From: JACKBJ01 sp964549495
Lineage (GTDB): Bacteria > Chloroflexota > Anaerolineae > Epilineales > Epilineaceae
NCBI GenBank assembly: GCA_964549495.1
Contig: CAZJWJ010000089.1
Coordinates: 1 to 22,857 of the forward strand
Direction: 5' to 3'
Length of the DNA stretch: 22,857 bases
Within the stretch, counting starts at the first letter, position 1, and each line of letters starts with the position of its first letter. The notes beneath the pieces were generated by a model. It saw only the letters and a program-made list of their open reading frames with translations. It did no database searches and was not told the origin of the DNA. Shown in pieces: positions 1 to 7,857 of this stretch. The translations under genes were made by a program, and so were the position numbers.

Positions 1-50
1 CCACCCGCCAGCCCCCACCCCCGCGCCACGGGGTCCGGACGGCACATCGG

Positions 51-83
51 CCCAGCCCCCCACCGCCCCCCAGCCCGCCCCCC
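51..83 (-). repeat. G-quadruplex-prone tract (C-rich on + strand)
   Basis: The plus strand has five C-runs at 51-53, 56-61, 66-71, 74-76 and 78-83, separated by 1-4 nt. The minus strand therefore meets the usual pattern of four or more G3+ runs with short loops. The tract ends 16 bp before the TATAAT box at 100 and covers the place where a -35 element would lie. A second, weaker C-rich stretch occupies positions 1-22. The pattern is seen directly; folding is inferred. Confidence 0.5.
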
Positions 84-99
84 GACTCGACAATGCCGT

Positions 100-105
100 T
101 ATAAT
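100..105 (+). promoter_or_regulatory. Consensus -10 box (TATAAT), probable leaderless start
   Basis: A perfect TATAAT ends 7 nt before the ATG at 113, so transcription should begin at or next to the start codon. No Shine-Dalgarno sequence can fit in that space. The -35 position (about 77-82) is pure C/G and matches no consensus. Confidence 0.6.
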
Positions 106-112
106 CCGTCCC

Positions 113-751
113 ATGCCCCAACACCAACAGCCCCCGGCATCAACACGACGCTTCCCAAGAACTTGGCTCCTCCTGGCCATCCTGGCCGTCCTGGCGCTGG
201 CCGTCAACCGCTGCCTGAGCCCGCCTACCGGCCCCGCCGACACGCGCGCCGCCAGCCTGATGCTGGCCGAGGACGAGCTGCAGGCGGCCGGCGCCTTCGG
301 CGAGTTGCGGGCCGTCACGCCGCCCATCGATCTGCAGCAAGCCGAGCGCATCGCCATGGGCGCGTCGATGGGCCGCTTCGATCGGCCCGATAGCCGCGAG
401 CTGCGCAGCTGGGTCGACGGCCGTAGCGGCGAGGAGATCACCCAGGCGGTGCTGCTCTACGACGATCCGGAGCAGGCCCGAGCCCTGGACTCGGCCGCCG
501 CGCCGCTATTGCGCAGCGTGCTGGGACTGAGCGACGCAGCGCTCGAGCTGGAGGGCGTCACCGAGGCGCGGCGCTGGACCGCGGCCGGCTACCAAGCCGC
601 CTCCTTCCGGGTGGGCGGTGCGCTGGTGTTGGTCGGCAGCAGCCGGGCCGAGGACGAAGCGCGCCTGAAGCGATTGGCCGAAGCGGCGCGCGACCGGGTC
701 GCGTCCAGCCTGGCAACGCTGTCCACGCCCGAGATCGTCGATCCCGACTGA
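113..751 (+). CDS. Small membrane-anchored protein of unknown function
   Basis: This is a 212-residue protein I do not recognise. Residues 1-16 are polar and basic. Residues 17-32 form one hydrophobic segment (TWLLLAILAVLALAV) that could be a signal anchor or an uncleaved signal peptide. A Cys follows at about residue 34 in the context NRC, which is a poor lipobox, so a lipoprotein is unlikely. The rest is a soluble alpha/beta-looking domain rich in Ala, Glu and Arg, presumably outside the membrane. It contains short stretches such as ITQAVLLYDDPEQARAL and YQAASFRVGGALVLVGSS that resemble strands of a small lipoprotein-like or sporulation-type domain, but no family can be named. The ATG at 113 is chosen because a TATAAT box lies just upstream. 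The gene stands alone, followed by a 252-bp gap. Confidence 0.75.
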   Translation: MPQHQQPPASTRRFPRTWLLLAILAVLALAVNRCLSPPTGPADTRAASLMLAEDELQAAGAFGELRAVTPPIDLQQAERIAMGASMGRFDRPDSRELRSWVDGRSGEEITQAVLLYDDPEQARALDSAAAPLLRSVLGLSDAALELEGVTEARRWTAAGYQAASFRVGGALVLVGSSRAEDEARLKRLAEAARDRVASSLATLSTPEIVDPD

Positions 752-857
752 GGGCTCGTCCGGGAATCGGTTGGGCCTGCGGGCTTCGACCGGCCGAGCG
801 AGCCGCGATGATTCCGGCCGGCCAAAAAGGCCGCTGGTCGTGCTCTGTCAAGGCGAC

Positions 858-863
858 TATACT
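858..863 (+). promoter_or_regulatory. -10-like box (TATACT) for the EF-G-like gene
   Basis: TATACT matches five of six consensus bases. The -35 position at 17 bp spacing (TGGTCG, 835-840) is poor. Transcription would begin near 870, giving a leader of about 130 nt, long for this window. Confidence 0.4.
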
Positions 864-886
864 CCCTGGCGTAGGAGCAGATGCCC

Positions 887-898
887 AATGCGCGCATT
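887..898. repeat. 12-bp perfect palindrome in the EF-G-like leader
   Basis: AATGCGCGCATT is perfectly self-complementary and lies about 24 bp downstream of the -10-like box, where a repressor site could act. It is followed by the inverted repeat ATGCCCC (900-906) and GGGGCAT (921-927) with a 14-nt loop. The symmetry is seen directly; any regulatory role is inferred. Confidence 0.35.
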
Positions 899-1003
899 CA
901 TGCCCCGGTGACCCGTCGCTGGGGCATTCGCAGTTCGAGCCATCATCCGCAACGGACCGTGCATCCCTCGGCCCGTTCATCCAACAGGGAAGCGTGCACC
1001 GAG

Positions 1004-3082
1004 ATGAAGGAATACCCGACCGACAGAATCAACAACGTCGCGCTGGTGGGCCATAGCGGGGCCGGCAAGACCGCCCTGGCCGAGGCCGCGCTCTTCGCCA
1101 CCGGAGTCATCAACCGGATGGGCAAGACCGAGGAGGGCAATACCGTCTCGGACTTCCACGAAGAGGAGCACCGGCGCGGCATCTCGATCTCGAGCAGCCT
1201 CATTCCCATCGAATGGGACGGCATCAAGATCAACCTGATCGACACGCCCGGCTACGCCGACTTCGTGGGTGAGGTGATCAGCGCGCTGCGCGCCGTGGAC
1301 TACGCGGTGGTGGTGCTCGACTCGGTCTCGGGCGTCGAGGTGGGCACGGAGCTGGCCTGGCAGTACCTGGACGAGTTGAACGTGCCGCGCATGGTGGTCA
1401 TCAACAAGATGAACCGCGACAATGCCAACTGGCGCAAGGTGATGGGCATGCTCGAGGAGCACTTCCCCGAGACCCGCTTCGTACCCTTGCACCTGCCCAT
1501 CGGCAAGGCCGATAGCTTCCAGGGGATCTACCGCATCAACAGCGGCACCGCCAGCTTCGGGGCCGAGGGCAAGGACGGCGAGGCGCCGGCCGAGGTGGTG
1601 GCCGAAGCCGAGGAGTTCCGCGAGGCCATCGTCGAGGCGGCGGCCGAGTCGGACGACGCCCTGATGCTCAAGTACTTCGACGAGGGCGATCTGGATCCCG
1701 AAGAGGTGCGCGCCGGCCTGCTCAAGGGCGCGCGAAGCGGGGCTTACGTGCCGGTGCTCTTCAGCGCCGCCACCGAGGGCATCGGCGTCCGCCCCTTGCT
1801 GGGCTCGATCAAGCTCCTGGCGCCGACGCCGGCCGAGGCGCCGGCCCGCCAGGCCCTCGACAAGGCCAGCGGGGAGACCATCGAGCTGGCCTGCGCCGAC
1901 GACGGTCCGCTGGCCGTCCGGATCTTCAAGACCCAAGCGGATCCTTACGTCGGCAAGCTGCAGTACGTGCGCGTGGCCTCGGGCCGGTTCACCGCCGATT
2001 CCCGAGCCTACAACATCCAGCACGACGAGGAGGAGCGCATCGGGCCGCTCTACGTGCTGCGCGGCAAGGAACAGGTGACGGTCGGGCACCTGCACGCCGG
2101 CGACATCGGCGCGGTGGCCAAGCTGAACCACAGCCAGACCGGTGACAACCTCTGCGACAAGGACCGACCGATCGAGCTGCCGGCCTACGAGGTCCCGCAG
2201 CCCCTGTACTCGGTGGCCCTCAGCCCGTCCAGCCAGGCCGACGGTGCCAAGCTGGGGCCGGCGCTGCACAAGATCGTCGAGGAAGATCCCACCCTGCAGT
2301 CGCATTTCGAGGACGCCACGCACGAGCTGATCCTCTCGGGCATGGGCGACGCGCACATCGACGTGGCGGTGCACCACCTGAAGGAGAAGTACGGGGTCTC
2401 GGTCGAGACGGCCATCCCGCGCGTGCCCTACCGCGAGACCATCACCCGCGATGCATCGGCCCAGTACCGGCACAAGAAACAGACCGGCGGCGCGGGCCAG
2501 TTCGCCGAGGTCCATCTGCGCCTCGAGCCCTTGGAGAGCGGCGGCGGCTTCGAGTTCGCCAGCGAGGTCTTCGGCGGCGCCATCTCGAGCCAGTTCATCT
2601 CCTCGATCGAGAAGGGCGTCCGGCAGGTGATGGGCGAGGGCGTCGTCGCCCACTGCCCGGTGGTCGACATCAAGGCCGTGGTCTACGACGGCAAGGAGCA
2701 TCCGGTCGACTCCAAGGACATCGCCTTCCAGATCGCGGCCCGCGAGGCCTTCAAGAAGGCGATGATCAGCGCCGGAGCCAGCCTGCTCGAGCCGGTCTAC
2801 GAGGTTCGGGTCATCGTGCCCAACTCCCAGATGGGTGATGTGCTCGGCGACCTGAACACCCGTCGCGGCATGGTTCAGGGTACCGAGCAGATCGCCGGCA
2901 AGGCGGTGGTCGTGGCCCAGGTCCCCCTGGCCGAGATGCAGCGCTACTCGACGGACCTGCGCTCGATGACCCAGGGCCGAGGCTACTACACGGCCACGTT
3001 CTCGCATTTCGCCAAGGTGCCGCAGCAGCTGATGAGCGACATCGTGGCCCAGGTCCAGCGGGCGCAGGAAGAGGAGGACTAG
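1004..3082 (+). CDS. Elongation factor G-like translational GTPase (FusA2 type)
   Basis: The protein has 692 residues, the usual EF-G size, and should act on the ribosome as a translocation-type or recycling GTPase. The G domain has the P-loop GHSGAGKT (16-23), the switch I segment RGISI (58-62) and DTPG (80-83). Tyr84 sits where canonical EF-G has the catalytic His, as I recall for FusA2-like paralogues. The G4 motif reads NKMN (134-137) instead of NKxD. G5 is SAATEG. Domain II, the GMGDAHIDV region of domain III, domain IV (TGGAGQFAEVHLRLEP) and domain V (PNSQMGDVLGDLNTRRG) follow in order. The start is the ATG at 1004, ahead of MKEYPTDRINN, where EF-G proteins normally begin. The in-frame ATG at 881 would add 41 residues unlike any EF-G. 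The gene is transcribed alone and ends convergent with ruvC. Whether it replaces or supplements the main EF-G cannot be told here. Confidence 0.93.
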   Translation: MKEYPTDRINNVALVGHSGAGKTALAEAALFATGVINRMGKTEEGNTVSDFHEEEHRRGISISSSLIPIEWDGIKINLIDTPGYADFVGEVISALRAVDYAVVVLDSVSGVEVGTELAWQYLDELNVPRMVVINKMNRDNANWRKVMGMLEEHFPETRFVPLHLPIGKADSFQGIYRINSGTASFGAEGKDGEAPAEVVAEAEEFREAIVEAAAESDDALMLKYFDEGDLDPEEVRAGLLKGARSGAYVPVLFSAATEGIGVRPLLGSIKLLAPTPAEAPARQALDKASGETIELACADDGPLAVRIFKTQADPYVGKLQYVRVASGRFTADSRAYNIQHDEEERIGPLYVLRGKEQVTVGHLHAGDIGAVAKLNHSQTGDNLCDKDRPIELPAYEVPQPLYSVALSPSSQADGAKLGPALHKIVEEDPTLQSHFEDATHELILSGMGDAHIDVAVHHLKEKYGVSVETAIPRVPYRETITRDASAQYRHKKQTGGAGQFAEVHLRLEPLESGGGFEFASEVFGGAISSQFISSIEKGVRQVMGEGVVAHCPVVDIKAVVYDGKEHPVDSKDIAFQIAAREAFKKAMISAGASLLEPVYEVRVIVPNSQMGDVLGDLNTRRGMVQGTEQIAGKAVVVAQVPLAEMQRYSTDLRSMTQGRGYYTATFSHFAKVPQQLMSDIVAQVQRAQEEED

Positions 3083-3142
3083 ACGCCTGGTTGAGGGATC
3101 GGTGTCGGCCGCTTCTTCAGGAGCCGAGCGATCCTCGCAGGG

Positions 3143-3637
3143 TCAAGACCAACCCTGAACACGCGCCATCTGCAGGTGGCAGATGGCGATGGCGATGGCG
3201 TCGGCAGCATCGTCGGGCCGGGGGATGCCCTCCAGGCCGAGGATGCGGCGCAGCATCTCCTGCACCTGCCGCTTGTCGGCACCGCCGTAGCCGGTGAGGG
3301 CTTGTTTGACCTGCATGGGCTTGTACTCGCCGATGGGAAGACTCGCCCGGGCGCCGGCCAAGAGGATGACGCCGCGGGCCTGGCCCACGCTGATGGCGGT
3401 GGAGACGTTGCTCGAGAAGAAGAGCTCTTCCACCGCCATCTCGTCCGGCCGGAGCTCCTCGATCAGGGTCGCGATGCCCTCGTGCAACTCGGCCAGGCGC
3501 AGCGGCATCGGCGTGCCGGCCTCGGTTCGAACCGTCCCATAGTCCAGCAGCCGCAGGCCATCGGCGCCGCCCGGCTCGCCCTCGACCAGGCCGAAGCCGG
3601 TCGTGGCCGTGCCGGGGTCGATGCCCAGGACGCGCAT
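3143..3637 (-). CDS. ruvC: Holliday junction resolvase RuvC
   Basis: RuvC is the endonuclease that cuts four-way recombination junctions, working with the RuvAB motor. The 164-residue length is normal. The acidic catalytic set is intact: Asp7 in LGIDPGTA, Glu70 in AVEELFFSSN, and Asp143 and Asp146 in PDDAADAIAIA. The ATG at 3637 is chosen because it places MRVLGIDPG at the amino terminus. A TTG eight codons upstream would add only a short unrelated leader. The gene follows yebC with a 47-bp gap on the same strand, a common bacterial pairing. No ruvA or ruvB is in the window. Confidence 0.95.
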   Translation of the reverse strand: MRVLGIDPGTATTGFGLVEGEPGGADGLRLLDYGTVRTEAGTPMPLRLAELHEGIATLIEELRPDEMAVEELFFSSNVSTAISVGQARGVILLAGARASLPIGEYKPMQVKQALTGYGGADKRQVQEMLRRILGLEGIPRPDDAADAIAIAICHLQMARVQGWS

Positions 3638-3684
3638 CCCGCCAGCGGCTCCGGAATCCAAATGGCGTGATGGGGCCGGCGGGC

Positions 3685-4437
3685 TCAGTCGGCCGCCAGC
3701 TGCGCCATCAACTCGTCGGAGAGGTCGAGGTTGGTCCAGACCTGATCGACGTCGTCCAGCTCGTCGAGCACCTCGACCAGGCGCATGACCTTCATGGCCT
3801 GCTTGTCCTCGAGCTCCATCTGCACGTTGGGGATCATGGCCAATTCGGCATCGCTGGTGTCGTAACCCGCCTCGTCCAGCGCGGTCTTGACCTTCTGGAA
3901 GTCGGCCACCTCGGTGTAGACCACCACCAGCTCGCTGTCGACCTCCACGTCCAAGGCGCCGGCATCGATGGCCTCCAAGGCCAGCATCTCCGAGTCGACC
4001 TCGGCGGCCGGGATGTTGATGGTGCCGCGCTGATCGAACTGCCAGGCCACCACACCGCTCTCGCCCAGGTTGCCGCCGTGCTTGCTGAAGGTGCTGCGCA
4101 CCTGGCCGGCGGTGCGGTTGCGGTTGTCGGTGGTGGCCACCACCATGATCGCCGTGCCGCCGGGTCCGTAGCCCTCGTAGGTGACGGTCTCCAGCGACTC
4201 GCCGTCCAGGCCGCCGACGCCGCGCTGGATGGCGCGCTCGATGTTGTCCTTGGGCATGTTGGCCGCGCGGGCCTTGTCGACGGCCAGGCGCAGCGTGAAG
4301 TTCATGTCCGGATCCTCGCCGCCCTCACGAGCCGCGGAGGTGATGGCGCGAGCCAGCTTGGTGAAGAGCGCGCCGCGCTTCTTGTCCACGGCGGCCTTGC
4401 GGTGTTTGATGTTGGCCCATTTGGAATGACCGGCCAT
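3685..4437 (-). CDS. yebC: YebC/PmpR-family protein (TACO1 family)
   Basis: The 250-residue protein begins MAGHSKWANIKHRK, the hallmark of the family, and keeps the internal NMPKDNIERAIQRG and YEGYGPGG segments. Members are known as DNA-binding regulators and, in more recent work, as ribosome-associated factors that relieve stalling; the sequence does not decide between these. The ATG at 4437 is supported by the motif and by GAGG about 9 nt upstream. Fourteen further in-frame codons upstream are not family-like. It is followed by ruvC, and a separate -10 box upstream (4497) suggests that yebC-ruvC can be transcribed independently of ftsK. Confidence 0.95.
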   Translation of the reverse strand: MAGHSKWANIKHRKAAVDKKRGALFTKLARAITSAAREGGEDPDMNFTLRLAVDKARAANMPKDNIERAIQRGVGGLDGESLETVTYEGYGPGGTAIMVVATTDNRNRTAGQVRSTFSKHGGNLGESGVVAWQFDQRGTINIPAAEVDSEMLALEAIDAGALDVEVDSELVVVYTEVADFQKVKTALDEAGYDTSDAELAMIPNVQMELEDKQAMKVMRLVEVLDELDDVDQVWTNLDLSDELMAQLAAD

Positions 4438-4496
4438 AGCTTTCGTCCTCATCTCCGGGGCCGGCTCGCGCCGACCCATCTCGTTTCAAGCTCCAT

Positions 4497-4505
4497 AGTC
4501 TAGCA
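4497..4505 (-). promoter_or_regulatory. Possible extended -10 promoter for yebC-ruvC
   Basis: On the minus strand the sequence reads TGCTAGACT, a TGn extension plus a 4/6 match to TATAAT. It lies in the 86-bp gap between the ftsK stop and the yebC start. The leader would be about 53 nt and includes the GAGG ribosome site. No good -35 is visible. Confidence 0.35.
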
Positions 4506-4523
4506 TAGGCCGCTCGCCCGACT

Positions 4524-6818
4524 TCAGCCCTCGAACTCGTCGTCCACCCAGTCGAAGCCTTGGCTGTCGGTCTTGTCGTCGGTCATGCCCTCTTCCTCGA
4601 GTCGCTGGTAGAGCTTACGCGCCCGGTCGTAGCCGATGCGCAGCTTGCGCTGGAGCAGGGAGGCGCTGACGCGCGGACTGTCCAGGGCGATGCGCTGGGC
4701 CTCGGCGTAGATCTCGGCGTCCGGGTCGTCGGCCAATTCGAGCCCCTCCCAGGGCGGCAGCCGGCCCGGGCCCTGCCAATGCGATGCCTTCCAGAAATCG
4801 ATCAGCCGATCCAGCTCGTCGTCCTCGACCCAGGCGCCCTGGATGCGGCGTAGATGCGGGCCGTCCGGGGGCTGGAAGAGCATGTCGCCGCGCCCCAGCA
4901 AGCCCTCGGCGCCAGTCTGGTCGATGATCACCCGCGAGTCGATGGCGCTGGCCACGGCGAAAGCCACCCGAGCCGGGCAGTTGGCCTTGATCAGACCGGT
5001 GATCACGTCGATGGAGGGACGCTGGGTGGCCAGCACCAAGTGGATCCCGGTGGCGCGGCCCATCTGGGCCAGGCGGGTGAGCAAGGGCTCGACCTCGCCG
5101 GGGGCGGTCATCATCAGATCGGCCAGCTCGTCGATGACAACGACCAGGGCCGGCACCGGCGCCTCGCCGGCCGGCGACTTGGCGTTGAAGCCAGCCCGGT
5201 CGCGGGCTCCGCGCTCGGCGAAGCTGCGATAGCGCCGATCCATCTCGGCCGCCGCCCAGCGTAGGGCGCCCACCGCCTCGGCGGGATCGGTCACCGGATC
5301 GGATATCAGATGCGGCAGGCCGCCGAAGCGATGCAGCTCGACCCGCTTGGGGTCGATCAGCACCAGCCTGAGGGCGTCCGGGTTGTGCTGGAAGAGCAGG
5401 CTGGCCAGCAGCCCGTTGAGAAAGACGCTCTTGCCGCTGCCGGTCGCGCCGGCCACCAGCAGATGCGGCATGCGCGCCAGATCGGCCACCACCGTCTGGC
5501 CGGTCACCTCGCGGCCCATGGCCACCGGCAAGCCGCCCTGCTTCGCGATGTCTCGGAAGCTCGGATCCTCCAGCACCGCGCGGAGCCGAACCTGGCTCGA
5601 GCTGGGGTTGGGCACCTCCACGCCGACCATCGAGCGGCCGGGGATCGGCGCCTCGATGCGCAGGGTCGGCGCCGCCAGGGCCAGGGCCAGATCCTGGCGG
5701 AGCGCGGTGATCCGGGAGACCTTGATCCGCAGGCGCCGGTCACCGCGGGTCACGAAGCCCGGCTTCAGGCCAAAGCGCGTGACGGTCGGGCCGCGCTCGA
5801 TGTCGACCACCTCCACCGGCACCCCGAAGCTGGCCAGGCTCTCCTCGATGCGCCGGCCCATGTCCTGCAGCGTGGCATCGTCCACCTCGGCTCCGGCCTG
5901 CTGGGTTTCCTCGAAGAGCTCGATGTCGGGCAGCTGACGGTTCCGTCGCGGTGGCTTGCGGCCGCCCGGCTTGCTGCGGCCCAGATCGCGGACCGGCGGC
6001 GGGCCGCGGCGCTTCGATTCGGCCGCCGGCATGGGGGCCGCTGGCTCGGTGGCTGCCGGCATCGGGGCCTGCCCGGATCTTTGGCCCTCGGATCGAGCTT
6101 CGGATGCTCCGGCGCGTTTCGTGGGCCTTGCGTCCCTCGCGTCGGAGCCCTCGACCTGCCGCGCTGCGCGCCGATCCTGGCCACCGGCCGCGCTGGCCGC
6201 GGCCGGCACGCGCGCCTTGGAGTCCGGCGCGATGGTGTCCGGACCCGGCGCCGGCGGTGGCTCGACAGCCAGGGCCTCGGCCAACTGCTCCAGTCCCGCC
6301 GCCAGCTGCCGCGCGCCGATGCGCAGGCTGGCCGCCAGCCCCAAGAGCAGGATGGCCAGCCAGGTCAGCCAGGCCGGCAGCCCCCCCAGCGCCTCGCGCG
6401 TCGCGCTGGCCAGAGCCCAGCCCAACCGGCCCTCAGGCCCGCTTGGCTCCAGGGGCGCCGGGCCGCGTGCCAGGCCGATCAACGCCAGGAGCGCGAGCAG
6501 GACCATCTCGGCGCCCAGCACCCGGACCCAGGGCAGGCGCAAGGGGTCGACCTCGGCTCGGCCAAGCAGCAGCAGGCCGGCCAGGGCCAGGGCGATGCCG
6601 ACCGGCAGGGCTGCCCAGCCGAGGGTCTGGCTCCACAGGCCGGCCACGGAGCGCAGCGGGTACCAGCCGAGCAGCTGCCATTCCAGCCGGGCGCCGAGCA
6701 GCAAGCCGAGGCTGCCGATGACCCCGAGGCCCAGGAGGGCGCAGCCGAGGAAGGGCAGGGGGTTCCAGCGTGCCCGGGCCTGGCCGGCGGCTCCGCTGCG
6801 AGCTCCTGACCGCTGCAT
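4524..6818 (-). CDS. ftsK: DNA translocase FtsK/SpoIIIE
   Basis: This is a membrane-tethered motor that pumps chromosomal DNA through the closing division septum. The 764-residue protein has four hydrophobic segments (about 22-42, 66-86, 100-118 and 148-168). A charged Pro/Ala/Arg-rich linker follows (about 185-295). The alpha domain contains DIELFEE and FGVPVEVVDIERGPTVTRFG. The ATPase core has Walker A GATGSGKS (457-464) and Walker B VVVIDELAD, then the ATQRPS motif. A carboxy-terminal winged-helix gamma domain (about 697-746, with RKLRIGYDRARKLYQRLEEEG) should read polar guide sequences. I choose the ATG at 6818 because GGAG lies 5 nt upstream. A GTG 19 codons earlier has no ribosome site and directly follows the S1 gene stop. 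It lies 70 bp downstream of the S1-domain gene and is probably cotranscribed with it. Confidence 0.95.
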   Translation of the reverse strand: MQRSGARSGAAGQARARWNPLPFLGCALLGLGVIGSLGLLLGARLEWQLLGWYPLRSVAGLWSQTLGWAALPVGIALALAGLLLLGRAEVDPLRLPWVRVLGAEMVLLALLALIGLARGPAPLEPSGPEGRLGWALASATREALGGLPAWLTWLAILLLGLAASLRIGARQLAAGLEQLAEALAVEPPPAPGPDTIAPDSKARVPAAASAAGGQDRRAARQVEGSDARDARPTKRAGASEARSEGQRSGQAPMPAATEPAAPMPAAESKRRGPPPVRDLGRSKPGGRKPPRRNRQLPDIELFEETQQAGAEVDDATLQDMGRRIEESLASFGVPVEVVDIERGPTVTRFGLKPGFVTRGDRRLRIKVSRITALRQDLALALAAPTLRIEAPIPGRSMVGVEVPNPSSSQVRLRAVLEDPSFRDIAKQGGLPVAMGREVTGQTVVADLARMPHLLVAGATGSGKSVFLNGLLASLLFQHNPDALRLVLIDPKRVELHRFGGLPHLISDPVTDPAEAVGALRWAAAEMDRRYRSFAERGARDRAGFNAKSPAGEAPVPALVVVIDELADLMMTAPGEVEPLLTRLAQMGRATGIHLVLATQRPSIDVITGLIKANCPARVAFAVASAIDSRVIIDQTGAEGLLGRGDMLFQPPDGPHLRRIQGAWVEDDELDRLIDFWKASHWQGPGRLPPWEGLELADDPDAEIYAEAQRIALDSPRVSASLLQRKLRIGYDRARKLYQRLEEEGMTDDKTDSQGFDWVDDEFEG

Positions 6819-6888
6819 CAAGGCTCCGTCGGATCGGGCGGGTCGGGCCGGCGCATCGGCGGCCGGCCCGGCCACGCCGGGAGCGGCA

Positions 6889-7857
6889 TCAAGCCTGGCG
6901 GATGCTCAGGCCCAGCCGCCTCGCCTCGGGGTCGATGTGCAGGACCCGGACGTCGACGCGCTGGCCTTCGGAGACCACCTGGCTGGCGTAGAGAAAAGGC
7001 TCCTCGGACAGCTCCGAGATGTGGATCAGCCCCTCGACCCCCTCTTCGACCTGGGCGAAGGCACCGAAGTGCACCACGTTGGTGATCGTGGCCTGGATGC
7101 GATCGCCGACGGCATAGCGCTCGGCCACGAGCTTCCAGGGATCGTCGTGCAAGCGCTTGAGGCTGAGTCCAACGCGACGGCCTTCCAGATCGACGTTGAG
7201 GATGCGCACCCGCAGGCGCTGGTCCAGGCGGGCGATGTCCGAGGGGTGGGAGACGCGCTGCCAGCTCAGCTCCGAGATGTGGATCAATCCGTCGATACCG
7301 CCCAAATCGACGAAGACCCCGAAATCGCAGATGCTGCGGACCACGCCCTCGATGTCCTCGCCGATGCGGTCTTGCAGACTGGTCAGGCGCGAATCGGCAT
7401 CGCCGCCATGCCATCTCGTTGCCCGCTCGGAGCAGATGACGCGATCGCGGCTGCGATCGATCTCGATCAGGCGCAGGGTCATCTCCCCGCCGACCATGTC
7501 CTCGAGGTCACCGCGCAGATCGGGCGTGCCCAGCGAGGGCGGTAGTTCGACCAACTGCGAGGCGGGCACGAAGCCCAAGCCGTCGCAAACGCGCACCAGC
7601 AGGCCCCCCTTGTTGCAGCCGATGATGGGCGCGACGAACTCCTTGCCGCTCTCCTGCCAGGACTCCAACTGCTCCCAGACCTCGTCCGTGCGCCGGGTGG
7701 CGGTGCGTGCGCTCCCGTTGCCGGGTGCGATGGGCGCGCCGGCAGCCGAAGGGCCGACGGGCGACGTGGCCTCTTCCGGTGATTCACCCTGCTCGATCAG
7801 TACCTGCCAATAGGCTTCGCTGATGTTCGTATTCGGAGAATCCGATGGCTCCTGCAT
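6889..7857 (-). CDS. Triple S1-domain RNA-binding protein (RpsA-like)
   Basis: The 322-residue protein has a disordered acidic amino end (1-60) and three S1 RNA-binding folds. The first (about 72-145) is divergent. The second (166-234) and third (250-320) carry the classic signature GVFVDLGG-IDGLIHISELS and GAFAQVEEGVEGLIHISELS. This resembles the short ribosomal protein S1 homologues found outside proteobacteria and may help mRNA binding on the ribosome. A regulatory S1 protein is also possible. The ATG at 7857 is preceded by GGGGAG at a 4-nt spacing; the GTG 13 codons upstream is less likely. A strong promoter lies at 7987-8015, leaving a leader of about 120 nt. That length would fit autogenous control, which is known for rpsA in some bacteria but is not shown here. 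Confidence 0.88.
   Translation of the reverse strand: MQEPSDSPNTNISEAYWQVLIEQGESPEEATSPVGPSAAGAPIAPGNGSARTATRRTDEVWEQLESWQESGKEFVAPIIGCNKGGLLVRVCDGLGFVPASQLVELPPSLGTPDLRGDLEDMVGGEMTLRLIEIDRSRDRVICSERATRWHGGDADSRLTSLQDRIGEDIEGVVRSICDFGVFVDLGGIDGLIHISELSWQRVSHPSDIARLDQRLRVRILNVDLEGRRVGLSLKRLHDDPWKLVAERYAVGDRIQATITNVVHFGAFAQVEEGVEGLIHISELSEEPFLYASQVVSEGQRVDVRVLHIDPEARRLGLSIRQA

Larger units (their letters stand above)
752..1003 (+). other. Intergenic region and 5' leader of the EF-G-like gene
   Basis: The gap contains a GGCCGGCC-AAAAA-GGCC stretch near 813-830 that is not a convincing terminator, a -10-like box at 858 and about 130 nt of presumed leader. The leader has an AGGAG at 873-877, a 12-bp palindrome at 887-898 and a 7-bp inverted repeat at 900-927. 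The frame of the downstream gene is open back to an ATG at 881. I do not treat that part as coding because the extension is low-complexity and lies ahead of the normal EF-G amino terminus. Confidence 0.45.

Noticed and set aside
927..947. tRNA-like T-loop (AGTTCGAGCC) in the EF-G-like leader
   Set aside because: The flanking bases do not form the five-pair T stem, and there is no acceptor, D or anticodon arm around it.
881..1003. Amino-terminal extension of the EF-G-like protein from the ATG at 881
   Set aside because: The 41 extra residues are Arg/Ser/His-rich and precede the normal EF-G start. The AGGAG before it is only 3 nt from the ATG.
977..3007. A 676-codon open frame antisense to the EF-G-like gene
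   Set aside because: It mirrors the coding strand, as expected at very high GC. Its product is His/Arg/Asp-rich with no recognisable motif, while the plus-strand frame is a complete EF-G.
3083..3142. Possible terminator between the convergent EF-G-like and ruvC genes
   Set aside because: Only a six-pair GGATCG/CGATCC match with a long loop and no U-run on either strand.
5310..6809. A 499-codon open frame antisense to ftsK
   Set aside because: Gln/Arg/Ala-rich shadow of the ftsK linker and ATPase region, with no start signal and no motif.
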